DNA from: Kineococcus endophyticus
GTDB taxonomy: Bacteria; Actinomycetota; Actinomycetes; Actinomycetales; Kineococcaceae
Direction: 5' to 3'
Length of the DNA stretch: 64,000 nt
Assembly (NCBI RefSeq): GCF_040796495.1
Contig: NZ_JBFNQN010000003.1
Coordinates: 1 to 64,000 of the forward strand
Each line of letters begins with the position of its first letter. The first letter of the stretch is position 1. Under the pieces are notes generated by a model that was not told the origin of the DNA, made no database searches, and worked only from the letters and a program-made list of their open reading frames with translations. Below are positions 1 through 8,614 of this stretch, piece after piece. The position numbers and the translations under genes were made by a program.

Positions 1-115
1 CAGCAACACCGAGCGCGCCCAGGCACTTGCCCCGTGGCTGGAGCACTACAACACTGGCCGCCGTCACAGCGCCCTCGGTGGCCTGCCCCCGATCAGCCGC
101 CTGTCACCAACGTGA
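1..115 (+). mobile_element. IS481-type transposase, C-terminal fragment (window edge)
   Basis: Reading from base 2 to the TGA at 113-115 gives 37 residues ending in a YN-GRRHSALGGLPP-RL pattern. That pattern is the typical extreme C-terminus of IS481/IS3-group DDE transposases, just after the catalytic Glu helix. The rest of the gene lies before the window. No terminal inverted repeat could be recognised in the 200 bp downstream, so the insertion sequence boundary is undefined. It probably sits inside the integrative element, beside a decayed nuclease gene. Confidence 0.75.
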
Positions 116-317
116 TGGCTGGGTACACCTAGAGGGCTGCAGGAAATCGGCCGACTACTCGATAGGGAAATTCGCGAGGCGTTGGCCGACAGGCGGTGAA
201 ATCCTACGGTTCTTGTAGACTTAAATTGTCTATGGTCTTTTGTGCGAAGCGCACGGCCCAGTGCCGTCGCGGACCACAGGCTCGGTGTAGGGCAACTGCC
301 ACCATGCAATCGGATCG

Positions 318-1565
318 ATGGTCTACTCTGCATCAATGTCCATGCACCAACGTCGCGTTTACCGCCCCAACGTATGGGACGCGGAGTTTGGAAGTCGGCT
401 AGCTGGCGCAGAGGATGAGGTCATCCATGTCGAAGAGGGCGTGCTCATCTCTGCAGATAACGCCGTCTTGGTGGAGGCTATAGTCGAAGAGTGGGCCGCT
501 AAGCCGCCAGTACCTCAACTTAATCAAATTTGGAGCGACCGGCGCGAGTATCGTCCCGATTCGGCCAGTGCATCTGTTCTGCAGATCAACTTTCACGCGC
601 CTGTGACGGGAGCCGCCAGCCTTCTTCACGGGAAAAACGTGTTTACCTCGGCAGGAAATAACCAATCGCGAGATCATAGCTGGACTGTTTCGATTAGTGT
701 CGAAGTCAGGGATGAGATGCTAGATGACCCCCGCCTAGAAGAGAACCTTCTGCACAGTTTAAACAGTTGGAAAACAGCGTTGGCAACGTCTTGCCGCGAG
801 GTGTCGAAAGAAGTGGCTGACCATCGCGACGAAATGCGATCTAAGGTCGCAGTTCTCTTGGATCGGCGGCGCCGACGTGTTGAAATAGCGCGATCAGCTA
901 CTGTGGCCGCAGACATTAACCTGGAGCGCGTTCTTCCCGGTGAAGTTATGCACATTCCAGTGAGCCGGGAAATCATCAACCTAGAGCAGATTGAACAGTC
1001 TGCTGCTAACGGAGTCCCCGAGTACAGGCTCACTGAAGCGATAGCTCAATCCCTGCTGGCCACCATTACGTCTTTTGGTAAAGCTCTTGAGCGACTGCCG
1101 CGTACTGCGAGTCGGATCGCTGGGGAAGACGAGGAGTCCATTAGGGACGTCCTGCTTTTCCTCTTAAATGCTAACTGGAGAGGCCTGGCAACAGGAGAGA
1201 CCTTTATTGGTGAAGGAAAAAGCGACATCCTCCTTCGGTGACGAGACAGGGATGCGTTCATTGCTGAATGCAAGTTTTGGGACGGTCCCGCCAAATTCAA
1301 CGATGCAATAGACCAATTGCTCCGTCGTTACGTCGTCTGGCGCGATACGCATGTTGCGATTGTGCTCTTTATTCGTGGTCGCAAAGACGTAGATGGCCTT
1401 CTCGTGAAGGCAAGGCAGGTGATCGAGGCTCACCCCCTGTACCTCACTTCAGACTCTGAACCGACAGATCACGCGGAACGCCAGACATTCACCATGCGCT
1501 CCCATGTCGACCCTTTGCGCGCAATTAGGCTGGATTTCGTGCCAATTGTCATGCCAGCACTCTAG
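318..1565 (+). pseudogene. PD-(D/E)XK-like protein gene interrupted by an in-frame TGA
   Basis: One continuous frame runs from ATG 318 (alternative starts 336 and 342) to TAG 1563-1565, except for a TGA at 1239-1241. Just before the stop it reads GEGKSDILLR, and just after it reads RDRDAFIAECKFW. Together these make a D...ExK arrangement typical of the PD-(D/E)XK nuclease fold, so the stop falls between the catalytic Asp and the E-x-K. Upstream is about 300 residues of mixed alpha/beta sequence I do not recognise, with an Arg-rich helix near residues 170-190. GC is lower than in the element core. The 307-residue first part lacks half the active site, so I read this as a nonsense-mutated gene (a CGA to TGA change would explain it). 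The alternatives are stop readthrough or a sequencing error. A restriction or defence role is an inference from the fold only. Confidence 0.6.
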
Positions 1566-1579
1566 TGTGCTAATTCGTG

Positions 1580-2749
1580 TCATTGCGACCGTGACGATAG
1601 GCCAAAAATGGCATCCATGGTCGTCGCGCCTGATTGCACTACTGGACGGATTTGCTTGCGGTAGACGAGTTCGGTTACTGCGGTGCTGCTATGCCCCACG
1701 AGTCGCGAGATTTCTTCCAGCGGTAACCCGCTATCTGAGAGCAGCGACACAAAGCTGTGCCGCAGTTCCCGCGGTGTCCACTCAGCCGCGTCCACGTCCT
1801 CCGCGGGGGCAATGGCCGCTCGGAAGTCCCGCCGCACATGCGAGGGATCGAGAGGAGTACCGACCTTCGACGTGAAAACCAGACCGGTCTCGACCCATCG
1901 AGCACCAGCCATGACACGGTCGCAGTGCTGCTGCTCACGCTGGGCGTGCAACGCCTCGATGCACCGCTGGGGGAGAGCGAGGGTACGCCGGGACTTGCGC
2001 GTCTTCGTGTCGCCACCGGATCGCACTGAACGCCACACCGCCACGTGCGCCGGAATGGGCGGAACGGCGTCCAGACGTCCGATGAGGTCGACGTGGTCCC
2101 AGCGCAGCGCGCGTAGCTCCTCAGTGCGAGCCCCCGTCAGCATCGACAGCACGACATACCCGCGGAGACGAGTCGATTCCACCGCCCGCAGCACGGCGTC
2201 AGCCTGCTCCATCGTCAGCGCCTTCGACGGCCGGCCACCCTGTCCCCGCGGCACGCTGCACAACGCGACGACGTTCCGCTTCACCTTGTCCCGCGCCATC
2301 GCCCGCTTCACCGCCCGGTTCAATACTGAGTGGATGCCCTGCAACGTGCGGGTGCTGAGCGTCTGCGCTTTCTTGGCCAGCCAGCGGTCCACGTCCTCCG
2401 CGCTGAGGTCACGAAGACGACGAGCTCCCATGTCCGGGATGACGTGGGTGCGGGCGAGGATCCGGTTCGTGGTGACGGTCGTTTCCGACCGCCCGTGCAG
2501 GCCGTAGGCGAGCCAGTCCTCGACGGCCTGGGCCACGGTGTAGTCGTTCGGGGCGATGGCCAGACCGTCGTCCTGGTCACGCAGCACCTCCTTCAGCTTG
2601 GCTCGAGCCTCGGTCTTCGTCCGGCCGCTGCCGCGCTTGACGATGCGCTTCCCTGCGGGGGTGAAGCCCAGGCTCACGCTGGCGATCCACCGCTGCCGCT
2701 TCTCGTCCCAGTGCAGACCGCCCTCACCGCGACCACGACGGGTGGGCAT
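1580..2749 (-). CDS. int: Site-specific tyrosine recombinase (AICE integrase)
   Basis: A 389-residue tyrosine recombinase that would integrate and, with excisionase, excise the element at a tRNA gene. The N-terminal arm-binding region (about 10-60) is followed by a SAM-like core-binding domain (about 70-165) and the catalytic domain. Visible catalytic residues are Arg208 (GARTEEL), Arg330 in TPRELRHSF, His353 (GHSS) and the nucleophile Tyr363 (VYRKQ). The first His of the usual HxxR box is Arg327, a replacement I recall as common in streptomycete AICE integrases. Its ATG overlaps the excisionase stop (TGATG), indicating translational coupling. The partner attachment site is the tRNA-Pro remnant at 15,017-15,062. 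Confidence 0.95.
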   Translation of the reverse strand: MPTRRGRGEGGLHWDEKRQRWIASVSLGFTPAGKRIVKRGSGRTKTEARAKLKEVLRDQDDGLAIAPNDYTVAQAVEDWLAYGLHGRSETTVTTNRILARTHVIPDMGARRLRDLSAEDVDRWLAKKAQTLSTRTLQGIHSVLNRAVKRAMARDKVKRNVVALCSVPRGQGGRPSKALTMEQADAVLRAVESTRLRGYVVLSMLTGARTEELRALRWDHVDLIGRLDAVPPIPAHVAVWRSVRSGGDTKTRKSRRTLALPQRCIEALHAQREQQHCDRVMAGARWVETGLVFTSKVGTPLDPSHVRRDFRAAIAPAEDVDAAEWTPRELRHSFVSLLSDSGLPLEEISRLVGHSSTAVTELVYRKQIRPVVQSGATTMDAIFGLSSRSQ

Positions 2750-2949
2750 CAGGCCGCGTCCTCGAGAGAAGCGATGTACTCGACCAGCGCCTCGTAGGGG
2801 ATGAGTCGGGTGCGCCCTTCGTGCACCGAACGGAGACGACCGGAACGCAGGAGTTCGAAGATGACGCTGCGGCTCAAGCTGAGCGCGTCGGCGGCGTCCT
2901 GCACGCGGTAGAGGAGCCGGCTGGGGGCGGTGCGCTGCTCGTGGTTCAT
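2749..2949 (-). CDS. xis: Excisionase, helix-turn-helix (Xis)
   Basis: A 66-residue MerR/excisionase-type winged helix protein. The core sequence YRVQDAADALSLSRSVIFE, followed by an R-S-G-R-L wing, is the classic DNA-binding-domain excisionase pattern that recognises att arms and directs the integrase towards excision. The frame opens further upstream to 3024, but ATG 2949 is preferred because GAAGGG lies 6 bases ahead and the family begins near here. The gene lies 29 bp after repSA and overlaps int by one base, the rep-xis-int order of pSAM2-type elements. Confidence 0.9.
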   Translation of the reverse strand: MNHEQRTAPSRLLYRVQDAADALSLSRSVIFELLRSGRLRSVHEGRTRLIPYEALVEYIASLEDAA

Positions 2950-2978
2950 CGTGGGCCCTTCGGGTCGTGGGGTAGGGG

Positions 2979-4466
2979 TCAAAGCTGTGAGGCGCGGCGG
3001 GCGCGGGCGCGGTCGTCGGTCCACTTACGGGCCTGCGCGGCGGCGGTGGCGGCTAGGGCGGCGTCCCCAGCGGTCAACCAGCCGATGCCGTCCAAGGACC
3101 AGGAGCTGACGACCAACGTCGAGTCCTCGACCTCGGGCGGCTCCACGGCGGCGTTCTGATCCAGTGACGAGGTGGTGCGGCCGGTGAGGCGGTCGCGCAG
3201 CTGCTGCACCGACCACCGTTTTCGCGCTGACCGCAACCGGCCAAGGGTGGTGGAGTAGCGGCGGGACTTCGTTGAGAAGTGCCCCCGGAAACCGAGCATT
3301 GCCGCCCACTTCGCCAGCGGCAGGTACTTCGTCCCGCCCGTCCGGGCGAGGTGCTGCACCTCAGCGAGCAGTCGGCAGATGTGCTCGACGATGCCCATCC
3401 GCCGCGCCGCCTCGGCATCGCGCAGACCCGGCGGAAGGCCGAAGTCGTTGCACGCCTTCGTGGCGTACTTCGCGATGTACGCCGCGACGGTCTCAGGGTG
3501 CAGACCATCGTCGGGGTGGTCGGCACGCCCGGCCTCGCGGGTCGCTGCCGTGGTGACGGCGCGAGCATCGACCTGAGTCCCGAACCGCAACCGACGCAGC
3601 TCCCCACGGGTTTCGGTGGCGGGGGCGTCGAACCACACCCGCGCGGCGGCGACATGGACGAGGTTGCACAACTGCTGCGCGGACACCGCCGTCAACGGGG
3701 CAGGGAACGCGTCGTCGTCAGCAGGAGGGCCGTCCAGGCGGATGAGAGCGTGGAAGTGCACCACCCCGCGGCGCTGGAACTCCGCCACCTTCGCGAACGA
3801 CACCCGCAGCAGCGCGTGGGTGTCCTTCTGCGTCAACCCCAGGAAGGCGGCCAGAGCCCGACGCAGGGCGATGGTGAAGCGACGCCACAGCTCCGGGGAC
3901 CACCACTGCCACACGACATGCCCGGTGTAGTCGTAGCACTCCGCGCACAACGGCTGCCCCAGCCGACGGTCGCCCTCGGTGTGGACGGTGCGGCAGCCAG
4001 CGGGGTTGCCGTGCTCGCAGACCGCGGATGTCGACCGCGGCCGGCACATGCTCGGACGGCCGTTCCTGCGACGCAGCCCGTGGACGGCACCGAAGGAGGG
4101 GGCGGTGAGGGTGGCGAACACCAGCGGATGCGTAGCCACCGATTCCGGAACACCCTTCATCCCTCCCGCGGCACCGGCAGCGAGAAGGTGCCACATGTCG
4201 CCCTTGTACTCGTGGGAGCACGACGGGCAGACGCTGGCGCGGCGATTGCCGCAACGGGTGTAGAGCACGCCGTCCGGCTCGTTCGCGGAATCGTAGGTCG
4301 AGAGCACCTCGCCGGTGACGCGATCCACGGTGGTGGCCTGCCCGCGCAGGCGGATCGGGCGGGCGCAGTGCCCGCAGTTCGCGGCCTGCTCGGCCCAGCG
4401 GTCGAAGGTCGGGGACATCAGCCGGCGACCGACCTCAGCCTCGGCGGTGGGAGACAGGACGTTCAC
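2979..4466 (-). CDS. repSA: Replication initiator, RepSA family
   Basis: A 495-residue rolling-circle initiator that would nick the element's double-strand origin after excision. His237 and His239 (VVHFHALIRLD) form an HxH metal site, and Tyr330/Tyr334 (AAYIAKYATKA) are the candidate nicking tyrosines; spacing and length fit the RepSA family of actinomycete integrative elements. Paired cysteines (C31-C34, C72, C80-C83, C174-C177) suggest N-terminal zinc binding. The GTG start overlaps the traSA stop (GTGA), so rep is translated with the transfer gene. No origin was identified. Confidence 0.88.
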   Translation of the reverse strand: MNVLSPTAEAEVGRRLMSPTFDRWAEQAANCGHCARPIRLRGQATTVDRVTGEVLSTYDSANEPDGVLYTRCGNRRASVCPSCSHEYKGDMWHLLAAGAAGGMKGVPESVATHPLVFATLTAPSFGAVHGLRRRNGRPSMCRPRSTSAVCEHGNPAGCRTVHTEGDRRLGQPLCAECYDYTGHVVWQWWSPELWRRFTIALRRALAAFLGLTQKDTHALLRVSFAKVAEFQRRGVVHFHALIRLDGPPADDDAFPAPLTAVSAQQLCNLVHVAAARVWFDAPATETRGELRRLRFGTQVDARAVTTAATREAGRADHPDDGLHPETVAAYIAKYATKACNDFGLPPGLRDAEAARRMGIVEHICRLLAEVQHLARTGGTKYLPLAKWAAMLGFRGHFSTKSRRYSTTLGRLRSARKRWSVQQLRDRLTGRTTSSLDQNAAVEPPEVEDSTLVVSSWSLDGIGWLTAGDAALAATAAAQARKWTDDRARARRASQL

Positions 4467-5977
4467 GCGGCACCCGCCTGACGGGCGTGATCATCCGGCT
4501 CGGACTGGGGTTCGTCGACGACGGAGAACACCGGCCGGGATCGTGACCTCGTGCTCGGTGCGTGAGTGCGGGCGAGGTCGGTGATGGCCTGATCGTCGTA
4601 GTAGGCCGCGCGAACCCGCACGGGCTCACGGACGCCATCAACCTTGACGTACGCGACGCCGGGGGCCGTGTCGGAGATCTGGTGGCACAGCGCCCCGGAC
4701 TCCCGAGCCCCCTCACCCAGGACCATGTCGACCTGAGACTTCTCGTCCAGGCGCATCGCGATCTTCGTCGGGAACAAGTTGCGCAGGCCGAGGACTTCCT
4801 TGCGGGGGTCCTGCAGCGCCGCAACCAGAACGACGCCCGGGGCCCGTCCCTGGGTGGCGATCGCAGCCAGCGCCTTCTCCGCACGGTCGCGGAGCTTGCG
4901 GTCCGGGGTGTAGGCGGTGAGCAGCGCAACCTCATCGACCAGAACCACCAGCAGCGGTTCCCGGGTACTTGGTTCGTGGCGGCGGGAGGTGCCGGCCATC
5001 CGGGCGGCCCGCTCCGTCATGAGCACCGCGGCGTCTTCCAGCAGCTGCACACCGTCCTCGACGGTGGTCGCGAACCGGGTGAACAGGTCCCGGCCCGGCT
5101 GCAGCTCCATCCCAGCCTTGCCGTCCACCGCCCACACCTGCACCAGCCCGTCGCGGATGCCCACGGCGATGCCGCCGAGCAGCGACCAGACCACCGAGCC
5201 CTTCCCTGCGCCGGTGACCCCGACGATCAGGACGTGGGTGGCGGCCAGGCGCAGCAGCCATGGCTGACCGTCCTCACGCAGACCCACCGGGACCGCGGAG
5301 GCATCCAGGACCTGGGGGATGGGCAGTGGGGTGACGACCTGAGCGAGGGGGTCGCCGTAGAGCCAGGTGACGACGGCAGTACGAGGACCGGTCTTGCGGA
5401 CCCGGCACGACCAAGCGCCGCACGCGGCGCCCAGGGTCTCCGCCGCCGTTGCCAGGTCGTCGACGGTCTGCCCGGCTACGACGTGCACCCGCCCGGTCAG
5501 GACCAGGTGCTCCCGAGAGGCCCACCGCAGCCGCGACAGGCCCGGTGTCCACGACTCCCGCCGACCAGAGCGGCGGTCGGTGACGGCCATCGCCAAACCC
5601 ACCCGTTCGCACAATCCTGGCCAGTTGCGCCGGATCGCCCGCCGCTTGCGCCGCCGCCACGCGGGCTGAGCCAGGAGACGGTTGAAGGACACCGGCCAGG
5701 CGAACCGCCACACCACCAGCACCAGGACGAGGACTACGACGACGATGCCGACCGGGAGGAGGCGGTCGCGGGTGTACGCCCACCAGACCACGACCAGGAC
5801 GGCCGCGACGAGCGGAAAGCGCCACGCGAGCTGTACGGCGGTCTTGACCATCCACCACACCAGGGACAGCAGCGAAACGATCAGCTCAGCGATCCAGTCG
5901 TCAGACCCGGTGGTGGTCTGCGCGGTGCTCGGCTGTGACGGCTGGTGGGTGACGACGCCCTGCGGACGGCCACCCAT
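4463..5977 (-). CDS. traSA: FtsK/SpoIIIE-like conjugative DNA translocase (TraSA/TraB type)
   Basis: A 504-residue membrane-anchored AAA motor that moves double-stranded DNA between mycelial cells; a single such protein suffices for AICE transfer. Hydrophobic segments lie near residues 35-70 and 78-95, followed by a basic linker. Walker A (GVTGAGKGS, near 254-262) and Walker B (LLVVLVDE, near 343-350) are intact. ATG 5977 is chosen because GGAGG lies 7 bases upstream; a GTG at 5980 is the alternative. The stop of the preceding small gene and this start form TGATG. The C-terminus is hydrophilic, with a DNA-recognition role inferred from the family. Confidence 0.92.
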   Translation of the reverse strand: MGGRPQGVVTHQPSQPSTAQTTTGSDDWIAELIVSLLSLVWWMVKTAVQLAWRFPLVAAVLVVVWWAYTRDRLLPVGIVVVVLVLVLVVWRFAWPVSFNRLLAQPAWRRRKRRAIRRNWPGLCERVGLAMAVTDRRSGRRESWTPGLSRLRWASREHLVLTGRVHVVAGQTVDDLATAAETLGAACGAWSCRVRKTGPRTAVVTWLYGDPLAQVVTPLPIPQVLDASAVPVGLREDGQPWLLRLAATHVLIVGVTGAGKGSVVWSLLGGIAVGIRDGLVQVWAVDGKAGMELQPGRDLFTRFATTVEDGVQLLEDAAVLMTERAARMAGTSRRHEPSTREPLLVVLVDEVALLTAYTPDRKLRDRAEKALAAIATQGRAPGVVLVAALQDPRKEVLGLRNLFPTKIAMRLDEKSQVDMVLGEGARESGALCHQISDTAPGVAYVKVDGVREPVRVRAAYYDDQAITDLARTHAPSTRSRSRPVFSVVDEPQSEPDDHARQAGAA

Positions 5978-6276
5978 CACGCCACCTCCGCCGTGCGGAG
6001 CAGGGCACGTCCTGCCGGGTGGCGGGGGACGGTGCGAAGTCGGGCGCTCTGCTCAGCGGCGACGGTCGCCAGGCAGCGGCAATCCGCCGCTTCCTGCGGG
6101 TCGATCGGGCCGTAGTGCTCGGCGAGCCGTCCGAACAGCTCAGCCTTGCGCTCGAACCACGCCGCTCGCTCACGGAGCGAGGTCTGTGAGCCGGGACGGG
6201 AGCGCAGCAGCGCTCCGATCTGCGTGGCGATGCTGTCCCGTTCGTTCTGATCTTCCTGGAGCTTCTGGGACTGCAT
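5977..6276 (-). CDS. Small AICE protein of unknown function
   Basis: A 99-residue soluble protein, mostly helical and charged, with an N-terminal coiled-coil-like stretch (SQKLQEDQNERDSIATQIGA) and two cysteines near the middle (DCRC). I recognise no domain. It is locked between the pra-like gene and traSA by TGATG overlaps at both ends, so it is almost certainly expressed with the transfer and replication genes. A transfer accessory or regulatory role is only positional inference. Confidence 0.75.
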   Translation of the reverse strand: MQSQKLQEDQNERDSIATQIGALLRSRPGSQTSLRERAAWFERKAELFGRLAEHYGPIDPQEAADCRCLATVAAEQSARLRTVPRHPAGRALLRTAEVA

Positions 6277-6698
6277 CAGGCGGCCCGCCCAGCGTCAGTC
6301 TTCGCCGCGGTCTTGCCGGGAGCCGACATGCCCGTCGCCTTCAACGACCACGCCAGACGAGGGCGGGCGCGGTTGGTGTCCACGTACGGGGTGGCGGTGA
6401 GCCCGTCGAAGACGACGGGGCGGAAGGGCAGGCCCGGCAACGGGGCCGGCGGAACAGGCTGGTGCTCGGCCATGACCTTCACCACGACCTCGGCCTGACC
6501 GCGACGAGCTTCGGGGTCGGCGTCCACGACGCGCACCGCCCAGAGCCGTTCACCGGTGTTCTTGTCCCGGGACTGAAAATCGACCTCCCCGGCCTGACGG
6601 CGGTCAAAGTCCTGGACCTGCTCGACCTCACCCACCACGTACGCGCCGTACGGGAACACTAGGTCCTGCCCCAACGGAATCGCGCCCTGAATCGCCAT
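6276..6698 (-). CDS. Pra-like activator of AICE replication/integration
   Basis: A 140-residue protein beginning MAIQGAIPLGQDLVFPYG and containing EVEQVQDFDRR, VMAEHQPVPP and FDGLTATPYV. These segments match my memory of streptomycete AICE proteins annotated as plasmid replication, integration and excision activator (Pra in pSAM2). GAGGAGG lies about 7 bases before the ATG. It is the first gene of the minus-strand core and probably switches on rep-xis-int. No helix-turn-helix is evident, so the mechanism cannot be read from sequence. The shared upstream region (6,699-6,826) carries repeated operator-like sites. Confidence 0.7.
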   Translation of the reverse strand: MAIQGAIPLGQDLVFPYGAYVVGEVEQVQDFDRRQAGEVDFQSRDKNTGERLWAVRVVDADPEARRGQAEVVVKVMAEHQPVPPAPLPGLPFRPVVFDGLTATPYVDTNRARPRLAWSLKATGMSAPGKTAAKTDAGRAA

Positions 6699-6775
6699 AT
6701 CGTCCTCCTCATGTCAGCGGCCGTCTGCCGTGGCACGAGTCCACTCGTTTCGAAAGGACGTTCGAACAGCCCAGC

Positions 6776-6816
6776 GGGACGTTTTGGGACGTCTTGAGAT
6801 AGGGTCAAAACGTCCC
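6776..6816. promoter_or_regulatory. Repeated GGGACGTTTTG sites, likely operator
   Basis: Two head-to-tail copies (GGGACGTTTT at 6776-6785 and GGGACGTCTT at 6786-6795) face an inverted copy (CAAAACGTCCC at 6806-6816). The block lies 10 bases before the start of the XRE-DUF5919 gene and about 80 bases from the divergent pra-like gene. A related AGGACGTTCGAA stretch lies at 6755-6766. An autoregulatory operator that also controls the core promoter is the simplest reading. Confidence 0.5.
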
Positions 6817-6826
6817 AGCGGAAGAG

Positions 6827-7567
6827 GTGCCATGGAGAACGAAACGACTGCGACGCGCGATGGTCCGCGCCACAGTGACTCTGGAGGACGTTCACCGCGT
6901 CACGGGAGTGGACGAGAAGACGGTCCAACGCTGGCTGCGAGGCCGAGTCCCGCATCAGCGTCACCGGTGGGCCGTCGCCAAGCTCGTCACCGAAGACGAG
7001 GCGTACCTGTGGCCCAGCAGCGAAGCGCGGGTGGACAGTGGCGCGGGCAGCACCGCGGAGGTCGTCGCCACCTACGCGCACCGCGCAGATGCGCCCAATG
7101 CGCTCTGGACACGTCTGATCGACGACGCAAGGCGGGCGGTCGACGTCCTCGGGTACGCCGTCCAGTTCTTGCCCGAGCTCTACCCGGCCTTGGCCACCCG
7201 GCTGGTCGCCAAGGCGGGGGACGGATGCCGCGTGCGCATCGCCGTCGCCGATCCGGACAGCCCTGAAGTCGCTGCTCGTGACGCCGAGGAGAAGCTCGGC
7301 GGCGGCATCGCGCCGCGCATCCGGTCCTCGTTGCGGCACCTCGACGCATGCGTTCGCCCCGACCTCACCGAGGTCCGTCTGCACCGCACCACCATGTACA
7401 ACTCGATCTTCCGTTTCGACGACGAACTGCTGTACACCCCTCACCTCTTCGGACGTCCCGGTTACGAGTCCCCCCTCTTCCACCTCCGGCGCGTAGGGCA
7501 AGGCGGCGTCTTCGACAACCTGGCGCAGCACATGGACGACGTCTGGGAGACCACGACGCCCCTCTAG
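6827..7567 (+). CDS. XRE-family regulator with DUF5919-like C-terminus
   Basis: A 246-residue protein. Residues about 12-50 (VTLEDVHRVTGVDEKTVQRWLRG) form a Cro/XRE-type helix-turn-helix. The remainder, with DDARRAVDVLGYAVQFLPEL and a late LRRVGQGGVFDNLAQHMDDVW, resembles the DUF5919 module found behind such domains in streptomycetes. The GTG at 6827 is weakly supported by GAAGAG; an internal ATG at 6860 is possible. It is divergent from the core operon, immediately downstream of repeated operator-like sequences, and 10 bp ahead of the Nudix gene, so it probably acts as the element's maintenance or immunity regulator. Confidence 0.75.
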   Translation: MPWRTKRLRRAMVRATVTLEDVHRVTGVDEKTVQRWLRGRVPHQRHRWAVAKLVTEDEAYLWPSSEARVDSGAGSTAEVVATYAHRADAPNALWTRLIDDARRAVDVLGYAVQFLPELYPALATRLVAKAGDGCRVRIAVADPDSPEVAARDAEEKLGGGIAPRIRSSLRHLDACVRPDLTEVRLHRTTMYNSIFRFDDELLYTPHLFGRPGYESPLFHLRRVGQGGVFDNLAQHMDDVWETTTPL

Positions 7568-7577
7568 GCTCGGAGAC

Positions 7578-8054
7578 GTGCCTCGCGTCGATCACTACCA
7601 AGACCCCCACGCCCCGGCCCCGAACAGCCTGGTGCCAGCCGCCAGCGTGGTCGTGGTGCGAGACGGCAAAGTGCTCATGCACCGCCGTAGCGACACCGAC
7701 CGCTGGTCCATCCCCGGTGGCGGCATGGAGCCGGGTGAATTCATCAAGGACACCGCTGTGCGCGAGGCGCGTGAGGAGACTGGCTATGAGGTCGAGATTG
7801 ATCGCCTGGTGGGCGTGTTCTCTGACCCCGGCCATGTCGTCAGCTACGACGATGGGGAGGTCCGTCAGCAGTTCTCCATCTGCTTCGCCGGCCACGTGAC
7901 CGGAGGAAGCCCTCAGTTGAGCGCCGAAACCCGCGAGGTCGGCTGGCACACCCCGGACGATCTCGAAGCCATGAGCGAGGACCGGGTGCACCCGTCGATC
8001 CTGCTGCGCGTGCAAGTTGCATTGCGGGACGAGACCAGCGCCTACATCGGGTGA
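7578..8054 (+). CDS. Nudix hydrolase, Pif-like (element immunity)
   Basis: A 158-residue protein with a complete Nudix box: GGGMEPGEFIKDTAVREA followed by REETGYEV, including the REUxEExGU metal-binding helix. Nudix enzymes cleave nucleoside diphosphate-linked substrates. In pSAM2, the Nudix-motif protein Pif blocks redundant transfer between cells that already carry the element, and the position here beside the element regulator suggests the same job. That role is inferred from context; a housekeeping Nudix function is possible. GTG start; the 3' end overlaps the convergent HD gene by 13 bp. Confidence 0.8.
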   Translation: MPRVDHYQDPHAPAPNSLVPAASVVVVRDGKVLMHRRSDTDRWSIPGGGMEPGEFIKDTAVREAREETGYEVEIDRLVGVFSDPGHVVSYDDGEVRQQFSICFAGHVTGGSPQLSAETREVGWHTPDDLEAMSEDRVHPSILLRVQVALRDETSAYIG

Positions 8055-8614
8055 GTGGCCCCCAGCAGTCGACTGGCCGCGGCCAGCTGATGCGATAGCT
8101 CAGCCTCTGCGGAACGCAGTCCACGCGTTACGACATGACCCGGGCCGTAGCGCCGCTCCACGTCAAGCAAGCGCTCGGCAAGCGTCATGGCCTGTCCTCG
8201 CGGTCCGGTCGTCATGTCGCAGTACGTGAGAAGGTCCCGTACCGCTGTCCCCTCATCGGAGAAGGTGGCCATCAACTCTGATAGGCCCCGAAGACCCGCC
8301 TCGAACGACGCGCAGGAGTGGTGAGCGACCAGGCAAGCTACTCGTTCCTGCCCCTGTCCGCGCAGCCACAAAGCCCCGTCAAGCGAGTGGAACTTGGTGA
8401 CGACCAGCGGGGCGGCGTAGCCGACGTCATGCAGCCACGCCGTCACCACCAGCAGGTCGCCATCCGCAGGCCCTAGGACAGCCGCGGCCTGAGCTGCCTT
8501 GCTCGCGACCGCCTGCACATGCGCCCATCGATGCTCGTCGTGCCCGAGCAGCCGGGCCGCGGCAGTCCGCGCAGAGTCGACCGTCAGCTCAGTCAGCTCG
8601 TACGCCTCGACCAC
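8042..8614 (-). CDS. HD-domain phosphohydrolase
   Basis: A 190-residue HD-fold protein. Visible metal ligands are His32/His35 (HRWAHV), the HD pair in AWLHDVGY and a later VAHHSCASFE histidine pair. This is the layout of small HD hydrolases acting on nucleotides or similar phosphates. The protein is alpha-helical with no membrane segment. It faces the Nudix gene and overlaps its 3' end, and such Nudix/HD pairs recur on actinomycete elements in my recollection. The substrate cannot be named. Confidence 0.8.
   Translation of the reverse strand: MVEAYELTELTVDSARTAAARLLGHDEHRWAHVQAVASKAAQAAAVLGPADGDLLVVTAWLHDVGYAAPLVVTKFHSLDGALWLRGQGQERVACLVAHHSCASFEAGLRGLSELMATFSDEGTAVRDLLTYCDMTTGPRGQAMTLAERLLDVERRYGPGHVVTRGLRSAEAELSHQLAAASRLLGATHPM

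Noticed and set aside
1239-1241. TGA as a selenocysteine or tryptophan codon
   Set aside because: No hairpin of selenocysteine-insertion type was seen just downstream, and many TGA stops elsewhere show that TGA terminates in this organism.
3279-4481. Long plus-strand open frame opposite the RepSA gene
   Set aside because: The minus strand encodes a recognisable initiator with HxH and Tyr motifs; the plus frame has no family features.
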